Below, piece by piece: positions 37,010 to 47,044 of a DNA stretch of 64,000 nucleotides. The position numbers and the translations under genes are program-made. The notes under the pieces were generated by a model. It was not told the DNA's origin. It saw only the letters and a program-made list of their open reading frames with translations, and ran no database searches. The DNA lies in NCBI RefSeq assembly GCF_027409185.1, contig NC_084465.1, forward strand, positions 31,785,864-31,849,863. Reading direction: 5' to 3'. The stretch is from Cynocephalus volans (taxonomy: Eukaryota > Chordata > Mammalia > Dermoptera > Cynocephalidae). Positions within the stretch are counted from its first letter, which is position 1; the number at the start of each line of letters is the position of its first letter.

Positions 37010-37094
37010 TATGAAGGTACTTCAAAAAGTTAGTGGAAAAGTAGAATTAAATGATAATATGAATTTTTCCATGAACTTTTTGAAGTATTTCATA
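37010..37094. mobile_element. Palindromic MITE-like element, copy 1
   Basis: This is an 85-bp near-palindrome. The left end TATGAAGGTACTTCAAAAAG pairs with the right end, whose reverse complement reads TATGAAATACTTCAAAAAG. The centre is AGAATTAAATGATAATATGAA. Two further copies with the same core occur at 42346-42427 and 43820-43909. Size, inverted ends and TA-rich flanks suit a mariner-type miniature element; the family is not named. Confidence 0.75.
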
Positions 37095-39795
37095 TGCGTA
37101 CATATTTATCCTCTTCCCAATTACTAAGAGATTTTCTTTTTTAAAGTGCCTATTGATTATCACCTCTAAATATTCAGTCACTTTAATACTATTTGGGAAA
37201 AAAAATACTACTTTTATGTCCAAAAGATACCCACTTTCTGAACACTTTTAAATGGTGCATATTTCCTAAAAACTGCAATACTTGTTCCAAATAACAGTCC
37301 TCTACTGCCGCTCATCATAGTAGGTATGGTAACTATAGAACACACCATGGAAGGTACGGTAACTATAGAAAAAGGATAAAAAAAATACTTTATTAAAGAT
37401 TATGCAAAAATAAAATCTTTATCAAATAAATGCACTTATACTTTAATGGAAAACATTTCTGTCGGTAAAGTTACCTGGAGGATTCTTCATAGCTATCGGT
37501 TTTAAAAAATATTAAAGTGTGGCTCTCATTAAGCCACATGTTCCTATGGCTTATTTGCAGGTAGTTTACTCCTGCTTCATGGAGTATATTTTGATGCTAT
37601 GGCAAGTTAAGAAGTAGTATATTAGGTTATGATAACCCAACATACTGTACATAGCTGCTTTTCAGGGAAACTGCACATAAAGGAGAAATGAAGCAAGCCT
37701 TGATAGCCAGTAAAGTGAGAATCATTTTCAAATATAAATTTATAGTAAATAAAAAATTACCAGAAATTTAACTTATAACTCTCAGTGACAAATGTAATTT
37801 TTAGGATGCTAGGTTCATAAAAGCAAGCTCACGTTTTTAAAGATACTTCATTCGAAAAGTAAATAAAGTAAGTGAAGCTAAAAAAGAAATTGTGTATTCC
37901 AAGAAATTAAAATTAGGTTTTTTCTAACTCCACTAAGAGTTTTTAAAAGCACTAAGACTGTTTAAAAACAATCTTTAAAATTTTTTCAAACAGAATAAAA
38001 AGTATATTTTACCTTTGCTTTTGTTTGCTGCTGGTCCGTTAGTCACCTGGTGCAAAGCAGAGGTTGAGTGGCAAAGGATGCCCCGTTGTAGTTCAGAGAA
38101 ACATGTTATTACAGGGGTGACTCAGTCCTCCAAGTTAAACTGGAGGCTTGCATTAAGTCTCTTTATAACTGAAGTCAGACTCTCTTAAAAGCTTCTTGGT
38201 ATACATGACCCTTACTTTCTGAAAATACCCAATTTAAGCTTACTGAAGAAAGAAGAAAGAAAGCTTGATTGAGACTTTAGTTGGAAAATAGGGAGGTAAA
38301 GAAAACTGTCTATTTAAAACTCCCAGATTAAAGAGAAAAGTGGGGTCAAGTGCTTTCTGAACTACAATACATATTATTTTAAACAATAGAATCCCAATAC
38401 TTCATAATAATGGAATAATTGACTCTTACTGGGGCATTTGATATCATATTGAATTTACTAGAATTACAACATGAATTTACTAGAATTAATAGCTCAAGAT
38501 AGGGAGCTAAACATATGTATTAGTTTACTGCATAACTCATTAGAGAAAAGTACAGTATAAAGCTGAAAACAAGAAGGGGTGGCATGACTCATGACTGAAA
38601 TCAGGTAAATTTGAATGTCAGAAATTAAAAAAAAAAAAACATAGTAGAAAGTTACAGAGGTATGAGCTATTGCTTCCATTGTAAAGACAAACCTTAAGAT
38701 CAAAAAATGAGAGTGGAAGGAGGACAAATTATTAGAACAACTAATTGGTCCAATTGTATGTTGGACCAAATACAAAAGCAGAGCTAAAATGGAAATAGTT
38801 TGGCCTCCCTAGTGGGCACAGAATGGATATAAAAAGAAAGTCTTCTCAACCATGAGGGAGCTACACTCCTCTCCCACGGTAGTTTTCTACTTACTTTGAT
38901 AATGATGGGGGGTTTTCGCAACCTGCCTGTTTTCTACTCTCATGCTCCAGATAAAACTTTACTTGTCAACATGCCCCAACCCCTTTCACAAAGTCTGCAG
39001 TCCATCCTCCCACTCAGCACAAGAATCCTGTTGAGTAAATGCACCCAGACAAATGCGGGGGAGATCCCTGTGACGGATTTTTCAATCACTTTGGTCCGTA
39101 ATAAATATAAACGGATGGCCAAGGATTTCTGAATATTTGATACAGACCAACAGTATGAAAGAGAAGAAATTAACAAAGGGAATAACTGATGTCAGAGGAA
39201 ATGGAACAGAATAAAATGTACAATACAAACAATAAAAAATCTGATGAATATCCTCAGAGAGATTTAAGAACCTGCTGAACCTACAGACCAAAACAAGGCC
39301 AGTATGAAAAAGGAAAGATATACTTACACAAACGAAAAGAGTTCTTTGGAATTAAAAATGAATGTCAAAATATGGCGGAGACTAAACTAGTATTCTAGAA
39401 GAAAAGGCGAGCAAATGTATAATACAAAGCAGAAAAGACAATGACTTAAAATGTATGAGAGGAAAACAACACAGAGTACAGATGTGGAAGAGCCAAGATC
39501 TATCTACTAGTAATTTTATAATTGAAAAGAGAAAATGGAAGAAAGAAAACCGTTTGAAAAATATTAAAAGAAAATTATTCTGAGCCAAAGATAAGAGTCT
39601 AAATTAGGAGAGAAAGTCAGAAGGCTTTGTAAAGTACGTCACCAATATAAAAATAAACATAACACAAATTTATGAAGGGCTAGAAAGTATTATCATAACA
39701 TACTACTTGTGAGACGAAGATATAGTTTTCTTCTGATTAAAAAATGGGTGGTGTGGAGCAATTAGATTCTGGGAAAACCAACTGTCTGGTCAAAA
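37095..39795. other. Intergenic; no gene recognised
   Basis: AT-rich sequence. Two small direct duplications are visible: GGTA(T/C)GGTAACTATAGAA at about 37324-37372 and TGAATTTACTAGAATTA at 38450-38466 and 38472-38488. Open frames under 95 codons are without similarity. Confidence 0.5.
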
Positions 39796-39799
39796 AGTT

Positions 39800-40555
39800 T
39801 CATATTTCAATGTTCATTCAAAAAACATATTCAATACATGTATGCCATGTGTGATGAACCAATCAAGGTAATTAGCCTATTCATCATTGCAAAACTTAAT
39901 CATTTCTTTGTGATGTGAGATTTTGATCTCTTCTAGTCTTTTGACAACATGCAGTAAATCATTGTTAATTATAGTTCCTGGGTTGACTGCACACCAATAG
40001 GACTTATTTTTTCTATCTAGCTGTAATTTTGTATCCACTGACCAACTTCTCACTTTCCCCTCTCCTTCCTCCCTTTTCCCACATCTAGTAACCACAATTC
40101 CTCTCCTTTTAACAGTTTACTTATTATTATTTTTTTTTAATTTTATTATATTTCAAATCCAACATATGAGTGAGAACATGCAGTACTTCTCCTTCTGTGC
40201 TTGGCTTATATTACTTAACATAATTTTCTCCAAGTTTATTGATGGTGTTGCGAATAGCAGAATTGCATTCTTTTTTCGTGGCTGAATAGTTTCCATTGTG
40301 TATATATACCACATTTTCTTTATCCGGTCATCTGTCTGTGGACAGTTAGGTTGGTTCCATACCTTGGTTATTGTGAAAACAACTGCGATAAACATGGGAA
40401 TGCAGGTATCCCTTTAATATGATGATTTCCATTCCTTTGGAAATATATATGCCTTTGGGTATATACCTAGAGTGCGACTGCTGGGTCAAATGGTATTTCT
40501 ATCTGTAGTTGTTGGGGAAACTAGAAGCACTGTAAGTTTAATAATGGCTTTATGT
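39800..40555 (-). mobile_element. L1 3' end (ORF2 C-terminus and 3' UTR), diverged
   Basis: On the minus strand the ORF2 end appears as FIAVVFTITKVWNQPNCP .. at about 40330-40395. The 3' UTR follows to about 39880 with the TGACAACATG/ACACCAATAGG blocks of an older L1 type. It is 5'-truncated near 40555. It is more diverged than the L1 at 26050. Confidence 0.8.
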
Positions 40556-41415
40556 GTATCTTTAATGTATTCAATGATTGTTGGGCAAAATTGCCTATGT
40601 CTCTCATTCTCTCCTTCTTATTTCTTTAATTTTTAAAATGATAATAATATTATTAATATTCCCTGCTTTACTGGAATTCATTGAATACCAAAACTCTGAT
40701 ATAATTTGTTGAAGAACTTATAGTCATTGTAAGTATAGAAGGAGCCGGGTTTTTTTCCACTCACAATGCCTTAATAACAACTTTAATAGTTGTAAAAACA
40801 TGTTGTGCTTGGGTACAAGAACTAAATTACTATAATTGTAGCCTTAGTACAGAAGAATGCCACCACAATAGAGAAACTTGTAAAATAGCCCGCAATTTAG
40901 CTTATTGTATTTCACTGCCTCTTTAACTTTTCCCCAATGCCAATGACAACATGTGAATGAATGCACAAATGAATCAAAATAGGAATCTAAGTGTGATCTT
41001 CCTATCAAAGTTCTATATGTATATCAAGACAGAGTACAAATGAAAATGCAATATTTTGAAGGTATCAGACAGAAAAATACCTTCCCTTAACTAAGGGGGG
41101 AAATGGCATTTGGGGTATTCTATTCTCTTTTGAGTTTTTATGAAAGAAGATGATCTGGATTACGACAAGGTCGGGTCAAGTGACCAAATGAGTTGCCATG
41201 CATTTTCAACTGATGATTGCTTAGATACAGTAAATTTTAATAAACCAATAAGCACCAAATAAAAGAATTTTCCATGTAAATTTCCTTTTATGCGAGTCTA
41301 ATAAGGTTTGTCTTCTGATATTGAAGATTGCTAAATGAATTTCCAGGAACCCTGTTGATACTGTGGGGAAAGTTGAACCATATAGCATTCAGTATAGATT
41401 CCTTCTGACCTCTAT
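40556..41415. other. Intergenic; nothing recognised
   Basis: AT-rich with no open frame of note and no repeat that I can identify. Confidence 0.5.
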
Positions 41416-41417
41416 AA

Positions 41418-42233
41418 CTTTGCTTTGTTTTTTTTATTTTATTTTACTTTCTCAATATACAATGTAGTTGATTTTTATGTCTATTTACCAATTCCTCCCT
41501 CCCTCCTCCCTCTACCCGCTCCCACCCATCAACATCATATCTGTTCACTTGTTTTAACAAGTTCAAGAAATTGTGATTGTTGTGTTTTCTTCCCTGCCCC
41601 CCCCATTTGTTTGTGAATTTATTTATTTATTTTTAGCTCCCATAAATAAGTGAGAATATGTGGTGCTTCTCTTTCTGTGCCTGACCTGTTTCACTTAATA
41701 TAATTTTCTCTAAGTCCATTCATGTTGTTGCGAATGGTAGTGTCTCATTCTTTTTTATAGCAGAGTAGTATTCCATTGTGTAGATATACCACAGTTTCCT
41801 TATCCACTCATCTGATGATGGACATTTGGGCTGGTTCCAACTCTTGGCTATTGTAAATAGAGCTGCAGTGAACATTGGAGAACAGGTACACCTTCGACTT
41901 GATGATTTCCATTCCTCTGGATTTCTTTCTCAATAGTGGAATAGCTGGGTCATATGGTAGATCTATCTGTAATTGTTTGAGGAACCTCCAAACCATTTTC
42001 CATAAAGACTGCACCATTTTGCAGTCCCACCAACAATGTATGAATGTTCTTTTTTCTCTGCAACCTCACCAGCATTTATCATTCTCAGTCTTTTGGATAT
42101 TAGCCATCCTAAAAGGAGTGAGATGGTATCTCAGTGTGGTTTTGATGTGCATTTCCTGAATGCTGACTGATGTTAAACGCTTTTCATGTGTCTGTTGGCC
42201 ATTCGTATATCTTTCTTTGAGAAATAACTTTAT
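41418..42233 (-). mobile_element. 5'-truncated L1 3' end, same family as the 26050 copy
   Basis: The minus strand gives ORF2 C-terminal sequence ([20 protein letters not shown] at 42017 downward) and a 3' UTR with the same CCCTCC-rich blocks and TTTAGCTCCCATAAATAAG join as the copy at 26050-29940. The poly(A) tail is the T run at about 41428-41450 on the plus strand. Short flanking repeats ATAACTTT (41414-41421 region and about 42226-42233) may be a target duplication, but are too short to be sure. Confidence 0.8.
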
Positions 42234-42289
42234 ATCCCGAGGTCAGGATATGTATTACTTAGGGATTCCCAGTACCTAGAGGCAAACAG

Positions 42290-42720
42290 CTATTTGCTTT
42301 TGCATTTGCTGTTCCCTATTCCAAGAATGCTCTATCCCAGATATGTGAGGGTACTTCAAGAAATTTGTGGAAAAATAGAATTAAAAGATAATACAAATCT
42401 TTCCACAAACTTTTTGAAATACCCGTGAATTTGTGACCTCCCTCTCCTGCCGTCAGGTCATCTCCTCAGAGAGGTCTTACTTGACCATCTCATATAAAAT
42501 TTCCAGTGCTCTCTCATGCTGCCTAATCCCTTTACCCTGCTTTATTATTCTCTATAGCACTTATCATCACCAGATATATATTTGTTTATTTATTGTTTGT
42601 TTATTATTGTTCATTTCCCAACAAGAATTGAAGATCCCAGATGGCAGATATATTCACTTCCTTACTGCCTTACCTCTACTGCCTAGCATGAAGTAAGCGC
42701 CCAATAAATAATTGCTCTAT
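42290..42720 (+). mobile_element. L2 LINE 3' end, split by a MITE
   Basis: The L2 blocks TTTGCTGTTCCCTATTCCAAGAATGCTCT (left of the MITE) and CAGAGAGGTCTTACTTGACCATC, then AATTGAAGATCCCAGATGGCAG and AAGTAAGCGCCCAATAAATAATT (right of it) are in consensus order. The MITE at 42346-42427 interrupts it and is therefore younger. Confidence 0.75.
42346..42427. mobile_element. Palindromic MITE-like element, copy 2, nested in L2
   Basis: The left end GTGAGGGTACTTCAAGAAAT mirrors the right end TTTTTGAAATACCCGTGA. The core GGAAAAATAGAATTAAAAGA is shared with copy 3 and nearly with copy 1. L2 sequence resumes on both sides. Confidence 0.8.
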
Positions 42721-42747
42721 TAACAAATGAAGTCAATGATTACTTTT

Positions 42748-42780
42748 TTGTTGTTTGTTTGTTTGTTTGTTTGTTTGTTT
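42748..42780. repeat. (TTTG)n microsatellite
   Basis: A short run of GTTT units just 3' of the L2 tail, about 100 bp downstream of the HYALP1 last exon in the gene's sense. Confidence 0.9.
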
Positions 42781-42849
42781 TACTGTAAATCCAATACATA
42801 TTTTAGAAGAGGCTTTAATTAAAGAAAATAAATCAACATTTTCTACTCT

Positions 42850-43317
42850 TCACCATTGCAAGGAAAAATTGACATTGTAGTAAGGGTAAAAAAAAAAATT
42901 CACTGTAAAAAAAAAATTCAGCAGAATCACAGATAAGCTCATACTGAGAAAAACTGAGAAGTTAAAGTTAGTAGTAGGTGCCTTATTCTTCCCTCTCAAG
43001 AAATCAGAAGACTGATGGTTGCAAGACTGTCCATGCCAGCCTTAATAGCACTGACACTCAAATCCCTTCTTCGTGTCCATTATTGTCTTCAGTTTGTTGT
43101 TTTCAGAAATGATGAAACTAAAGCTCTTGTTTTGGACATAGTTCTTGCTGCTGCTTTCAGGCATATGCAGATAGGAGGAGGATTCAGGTGTTTTTCGAAC
43201 ACATCTTCCATGATCGGTACATAGACTTTGACTGCAGAGCTTGGCTGCAGATGTCACATTAACAGCATAATGGTCCAGTGGCCCTTGAATAGACTGTTGC
43301 ACAGATAAGCAGGTCTC
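42850..43317 (-). pseudogene. HYALP1: HYALP1-type pseudogene, last coding exon (EGF-like and tail) with a premature stop
   Basis: After a TTTTCCCTACAG acceptor the exon starts ETCLSVQQSIQGPLDHYAVNV at 43317, in phase 0. It carries the EGF-like cysteines (CSQSLCTDHGRC, then FECQCY). A TAA at 43044-43042 interrupts it at the position where HYAL4 has Gln (CYQGYEG). The same frame continues as GWHGQSC and then a hydrophobic, Phe-rich tail of GPI-signal type, to a TGA at 42852-42850. The frame is kept over 156 codons with no indel. It is part of the paralogue upstream of HYAL4. The symbol is given by position and similarity; the gene is also a pseudogene in human, from memory. Confidence 0.85.
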
Positions 43318-43819
43318 CTGTAGGGAAAATAGAAATCTACTTAAAGCACTCACAAAATGTGATTCCATTATCTAGGTGTCATTACTACCTGAAGTTCTGT
43401 ATTTTGTAAGGCTAAAGAGGAAGAGCATTTCAATGGCATAATCATCTTAATGAGGGACTAAATCTTTATAAAGTCGAGTGATGAGCCCATGCCACTGATT
43501 AGGAGAGACTATGACCAACCAATTTCATGTCATTTCCAGGGGAAGATGATCCCACATTTTCCCACTAGAGACTATTCCCAAGTGTAAAAAAAAATTGTAG
43601 TAATGCTTTTAAAAAGTAATCATTAATACGGGATGACTTCTAAAAATTTAACTTTAATTGTGAAACATTGTCAGCGCTGATATTCAATATATGATAACAT
43701 TAGGTCAGATCTTTCTAAAATTGCCAAGTCATCCTATTTTTCTTCCTACCTCTGTAGAGATGACAATTCTCCTAAAGCTGGTCAGTAGTCTTTTCATCCA
43801 TGTTTCTATAACTTTATTA

Positions 43820-43909
43820 TATGTGATGGTACTTCAAAAGCTTTGTGGAAAAATAGAATTAAAAGATAATATAAATATTTCCATGAACTTTTTGAAATAC
43901 TCCCATATA
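43820..43909. mobile_element. Palindromic MITE-like element, copy 3
   Basis: TATGTGATGGTACTTCAAAAG on the left mirrors CTTTTTGAAATACTCCCATATA on the right, around GGAAAAATAGAATTAAAAGA. It shares its core with copies at 37010 and 42346. TA dinucleotides abut both ends, compatible with mariner-type TA target use. Confidence 0.8.
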
Positions 43910-44898
43910 TGTGTGTATATATGTAATTATATACAGTATGTAGAATTATTTTGTGTTTTTTAAACATTCATATAAGTGTATATCATATGGGATATATTAT
44001 ATTTTCTACAACTTGTTTTTTACACTTCACATTTTTTAGATTGTTTTTCATGTTGATTCATGTAACCCAGCTTTTTCCTTTTAGCTGCTATTCAGTATTT
44101 CAAAATATAAATATACTATATTTAACTATCAGCAAGTTTAGAGAAGGTAGGATATAAAAGATCATTATTTACAACCAAATGCCCAAGTCGCTTGTACAAG
44201 GATATAGGATACAATGATAATAGGCAGGTCTGTCCTCCCACAAGTCTGCCATGAGGTGTTTCATTGATGTGTCCACAACACTGGGCTTTAACACTAGGAC
44301 ACATTTCTACCTGTTAATGATCACACTGTACTGCTAAGATGGGCAAAACTAAGTGAAATGATATCATCAGCTAAGCTAAAAGAGTCTGGCTGGAATCTTG
44401 ATAAATGCCTGCCTTGACCCATATAGGAAGAACCCTGGGAAAATCCTAGTAGAGTCATTAATAATATACATTGAGTTTTCTACTAGAAGTTCAATTATTT
44501 TACCAATATCAGCACTAATGCATAGTTAAAAACCAATTACTTTACAGCAGTGGCATATTTTTCAATGAGAGGAGGCCCCAGAAATGTGCATCCATCCAGG
44601 AAAGACTTGGGAGGTTCAGGTGGAAAGTCACAAAGCAGAATAAAGCTCATAATGACCAGTGGTTGAACAAGGTAGCATTTTGGGAAATAGCAAGTTCTGA
44701 AAATCCTGTGAGCAGAATTACTCATTCCAGGCACATTCAATCTGGGCCAGCCTCTTACTGTGATTATGAATGAATGCTATTTTTAGTTGGGACAAGAATC
44801 CTTGAGGGAGTTTCTGAGGGGATTTCTAGGAAAGATGGAATAAAATAAGCAGAGCAAATAATTGAACCAAAGGAAGAAAGGAAGGGAGGGAGGTGGGG

Positions 44899-44899
<1 letters not shown>

Positions 44900-44938
<39 letters not shown>
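44900..44938. repeat. (GA)n microsatellite
   Basis: An almost pure GA tract in the HYALP1 intron, preceded by GGAAGGGAGGGAGG purine-rich sequence. Confidence 0.95.
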
Positions 44939-44940
<2 letters not shown>

Positions 44941-44999
44941 TTGAGGGAGACATAATTAAGAGACTATAGAACACTGGCAAATCTAATCAAGATCAACTT

Positions 45000-45640
45000 G
45001 GGCATCCCCTGTTCTGTCCCAGCCCTTCTCGTAGAAATACCTTCTTCACTCAGCTTCCAGAATATCACAGTCTCCTGTTTTCTTTTCTTTATTTCTCCAG
45101 CTTTGCTGGATGATCCTTCTCAATCTCCTTTACTGGTTCCTGCTCATCTTCCCCATGTCTTAATGCTGGACTGCCCTAGGCTGAATTCTTGGACCTCTTC
45201 TCTCCTACAGATATACTTTCTCTGGATAAACTCATCCCATCTCATTGCTTTAAATACAACTCCCAAATGTGTATCTCCCAGACCTGAACGGATTGTACAC
45301 CCACCCATCTACTTGACATCTCCACCTGGATGTCTCACAAGCATTTTAAACTTATACTCCAATCCAATCTACTGGTTCTCGTCCCAGCCTGCAACTCTGG
45401 CGGCCTTCCTCATCTGCGTTTGTGCCACCTCCCTCTTTCCAGTGCCTCAGAAGGAAAACCCTGGAGTCATTCTGCCATCTTTTTCCTCTCACATTTAATC
45501 CATCAGCAAGAGCTTTTCAGTCTACCTTCTAAAATATATCTAGAATTCAGCCATTGCTATCTAGTTCAGGTCACTAACAGCACTCACCTGCGTTATTTCA
45601 TTAGCTTTTCAAATAGTCTCCTACTATCTGTACTAAGTAC
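45000..45640 (+). mobile_element. L2 LINE ORF2 fragment
   Basis: The blocks CTACTTGACATCTCCACCTGGATGTCTCACA and CCTGGAGTCATTCTGCCATC, then CATCAGCAAGAGCTTTTCAG, are the 3' ORF2 part of L2. A 166-codon frame at 44998-45498 is open by chance on this C/T-rich strand and is not a host gene. Confidence 0.7.
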
Positions 45641-45959
45641 AGTAAGCACACACACATATATTTCTCTCTAATGGAATAAATAGAAATTAATAATATAAAG
45701 GTAGATAAACCTTAGCTTTTTTACAGATTAAAAATACTACCCCAAGTGATAATTTGGTTAAAGAGGAAATTTTAAAAATACAACTTCAAATTAGAAAATA
45801 ATAGAATTAGAAAAATAATAACAATTAGAATACAACACATTAAAATATATTAATCAGCCAAAATAATTCTCAGTATTCAAGGCCTAGTCATAAATGCGTT
45901 TGCATTCCAATTCTTTGGGGAAGCAGTGAAGCAGTTGCAAGATGTCAACTAATGACTGA

Positions 45960-46175
45960 ATTGTTCAAACTGAGCTTACCAGAGGTAAGAAGGGTGGGGG
46001 GCAAGGGAGGAATCAGTAAAGGGCCATGAAAAATGATTACATTGTATAATGTTGAATATACTAATAATTATCCTGATTTGAGCAAAAAACATTGCACACA
46101 GGTACTGATATTCAACTCTGTACTCCACAGATATGTACAATCACCTATGTTTCAATAAAATAAAAAAATAAAGAC
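45960..46175 (+). mobile_element. L1 3' UTR tail fragment
   Basis: The order GGCCATGAAAAATGATTACATTGTATAATG, CTGTACTCCACAGATATGTACAATC and a TCAATAAAATAAA end matches the 3' UTR of old L1. No coding part is present. Confidence 0.7.
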
Positions 46176-46504
46176 CGAATTGTTCAAATCGGGGAATGGT
46201 GCAATGCGGAAGATGGGGGAGGAGAGAGTTGCAGGAAGAGGGTGGTGATTGCAGATAACCATATCTCCGCAGTCCCTCGAGAAAGAAAGAAACAGCCCCT
46301 ACATGGCAGCCATACCAAAAGGCTTTCAAAAGAAAATTACAAATGTCACTAAATCAATAAAAATTAAGTTTCCACTTGCCTCCCCTTCAGCTCCATCTCC
46401 TACACCCATTTTTCAAGGAGCTGAACAAAAGAACTGAACATACTCCTCTTTGCCACCCTTCAGACCCAAGCTGAGGGTGTGGCGAAGAGGGGTAAGTAGT
46501 AGGA

Positions 46505-46750
46505 AACAACACTAACGTGGCACTTACCATCTGCTAGGTACTATTTTAACTGCTTTATGTGTTTTAATAGTGTAAATCTCATAAAATCCCTATGAGACAG
46601 ATACTATTATTTTCCTCATTTTACAGATAAATTAGAGTCAATGACATGTTCAAGGTCACAGAGCTAGTAGGTGACAAAAAGTGAGCCTTGTAACCCAAGC
46701 AGTTCAATCCCAGGGCTCCTGTTCTTAACAACTCTATGATCAGATTTGTG
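46505..46750 (-). mobile_element. MIR SINE, long copy
   Basis: On the plus strand AGATACTATTATTTTCCTCATTTTACAGATAAATTAG, then TGTTCAAGGTCACAGAGCTAG and GCTCCTGTTCTTAACAACTCTATGAT, is the reverse complement of nearly the whole MIR, including the core and the tRNA-like head. Confidence 0.8.
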
Positions 46751-47044
46751 CCACACTAAATGAAAACAGATGGCTTTTTTTATATTCTGTGAGACTGGAT
46801 GTTTTAATTCCCGAGAAGGAGACTGTTTGTCAATACCTGGAATTGAAGAAAAGCTGTGGTCACAGAATTTTTGCTTAGGCAGTGGGATGTGTGATCAACA
46901 GAGTAAGCTCAGGGACAGTTGTGAAAGAGTAATAGACTTATTTTATGTCTTTTATTTTATTTTTATTCTACTATCAAGAGTAGGTTGGGTGCTCTACCCC
47001 AAAAATATGTATAATCAGTTATGCTTCAATAAAAAAAAGTAGAG

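Noticed and set aside
44894-44938. CRISPR or satellite array
   Set aside because: It is a simple GA microsatellite; no spaced repeats of CRISPR type exist anywhere in the window.
44998-45498. 166-codon frame on the plus strand as a secreted protein
   Set aside because: The DNA matches L2 ORF2 blocks; the Pro/Ser/Leu-rich translation comes from a C/T-rich strand, and there are no splice or start signals.
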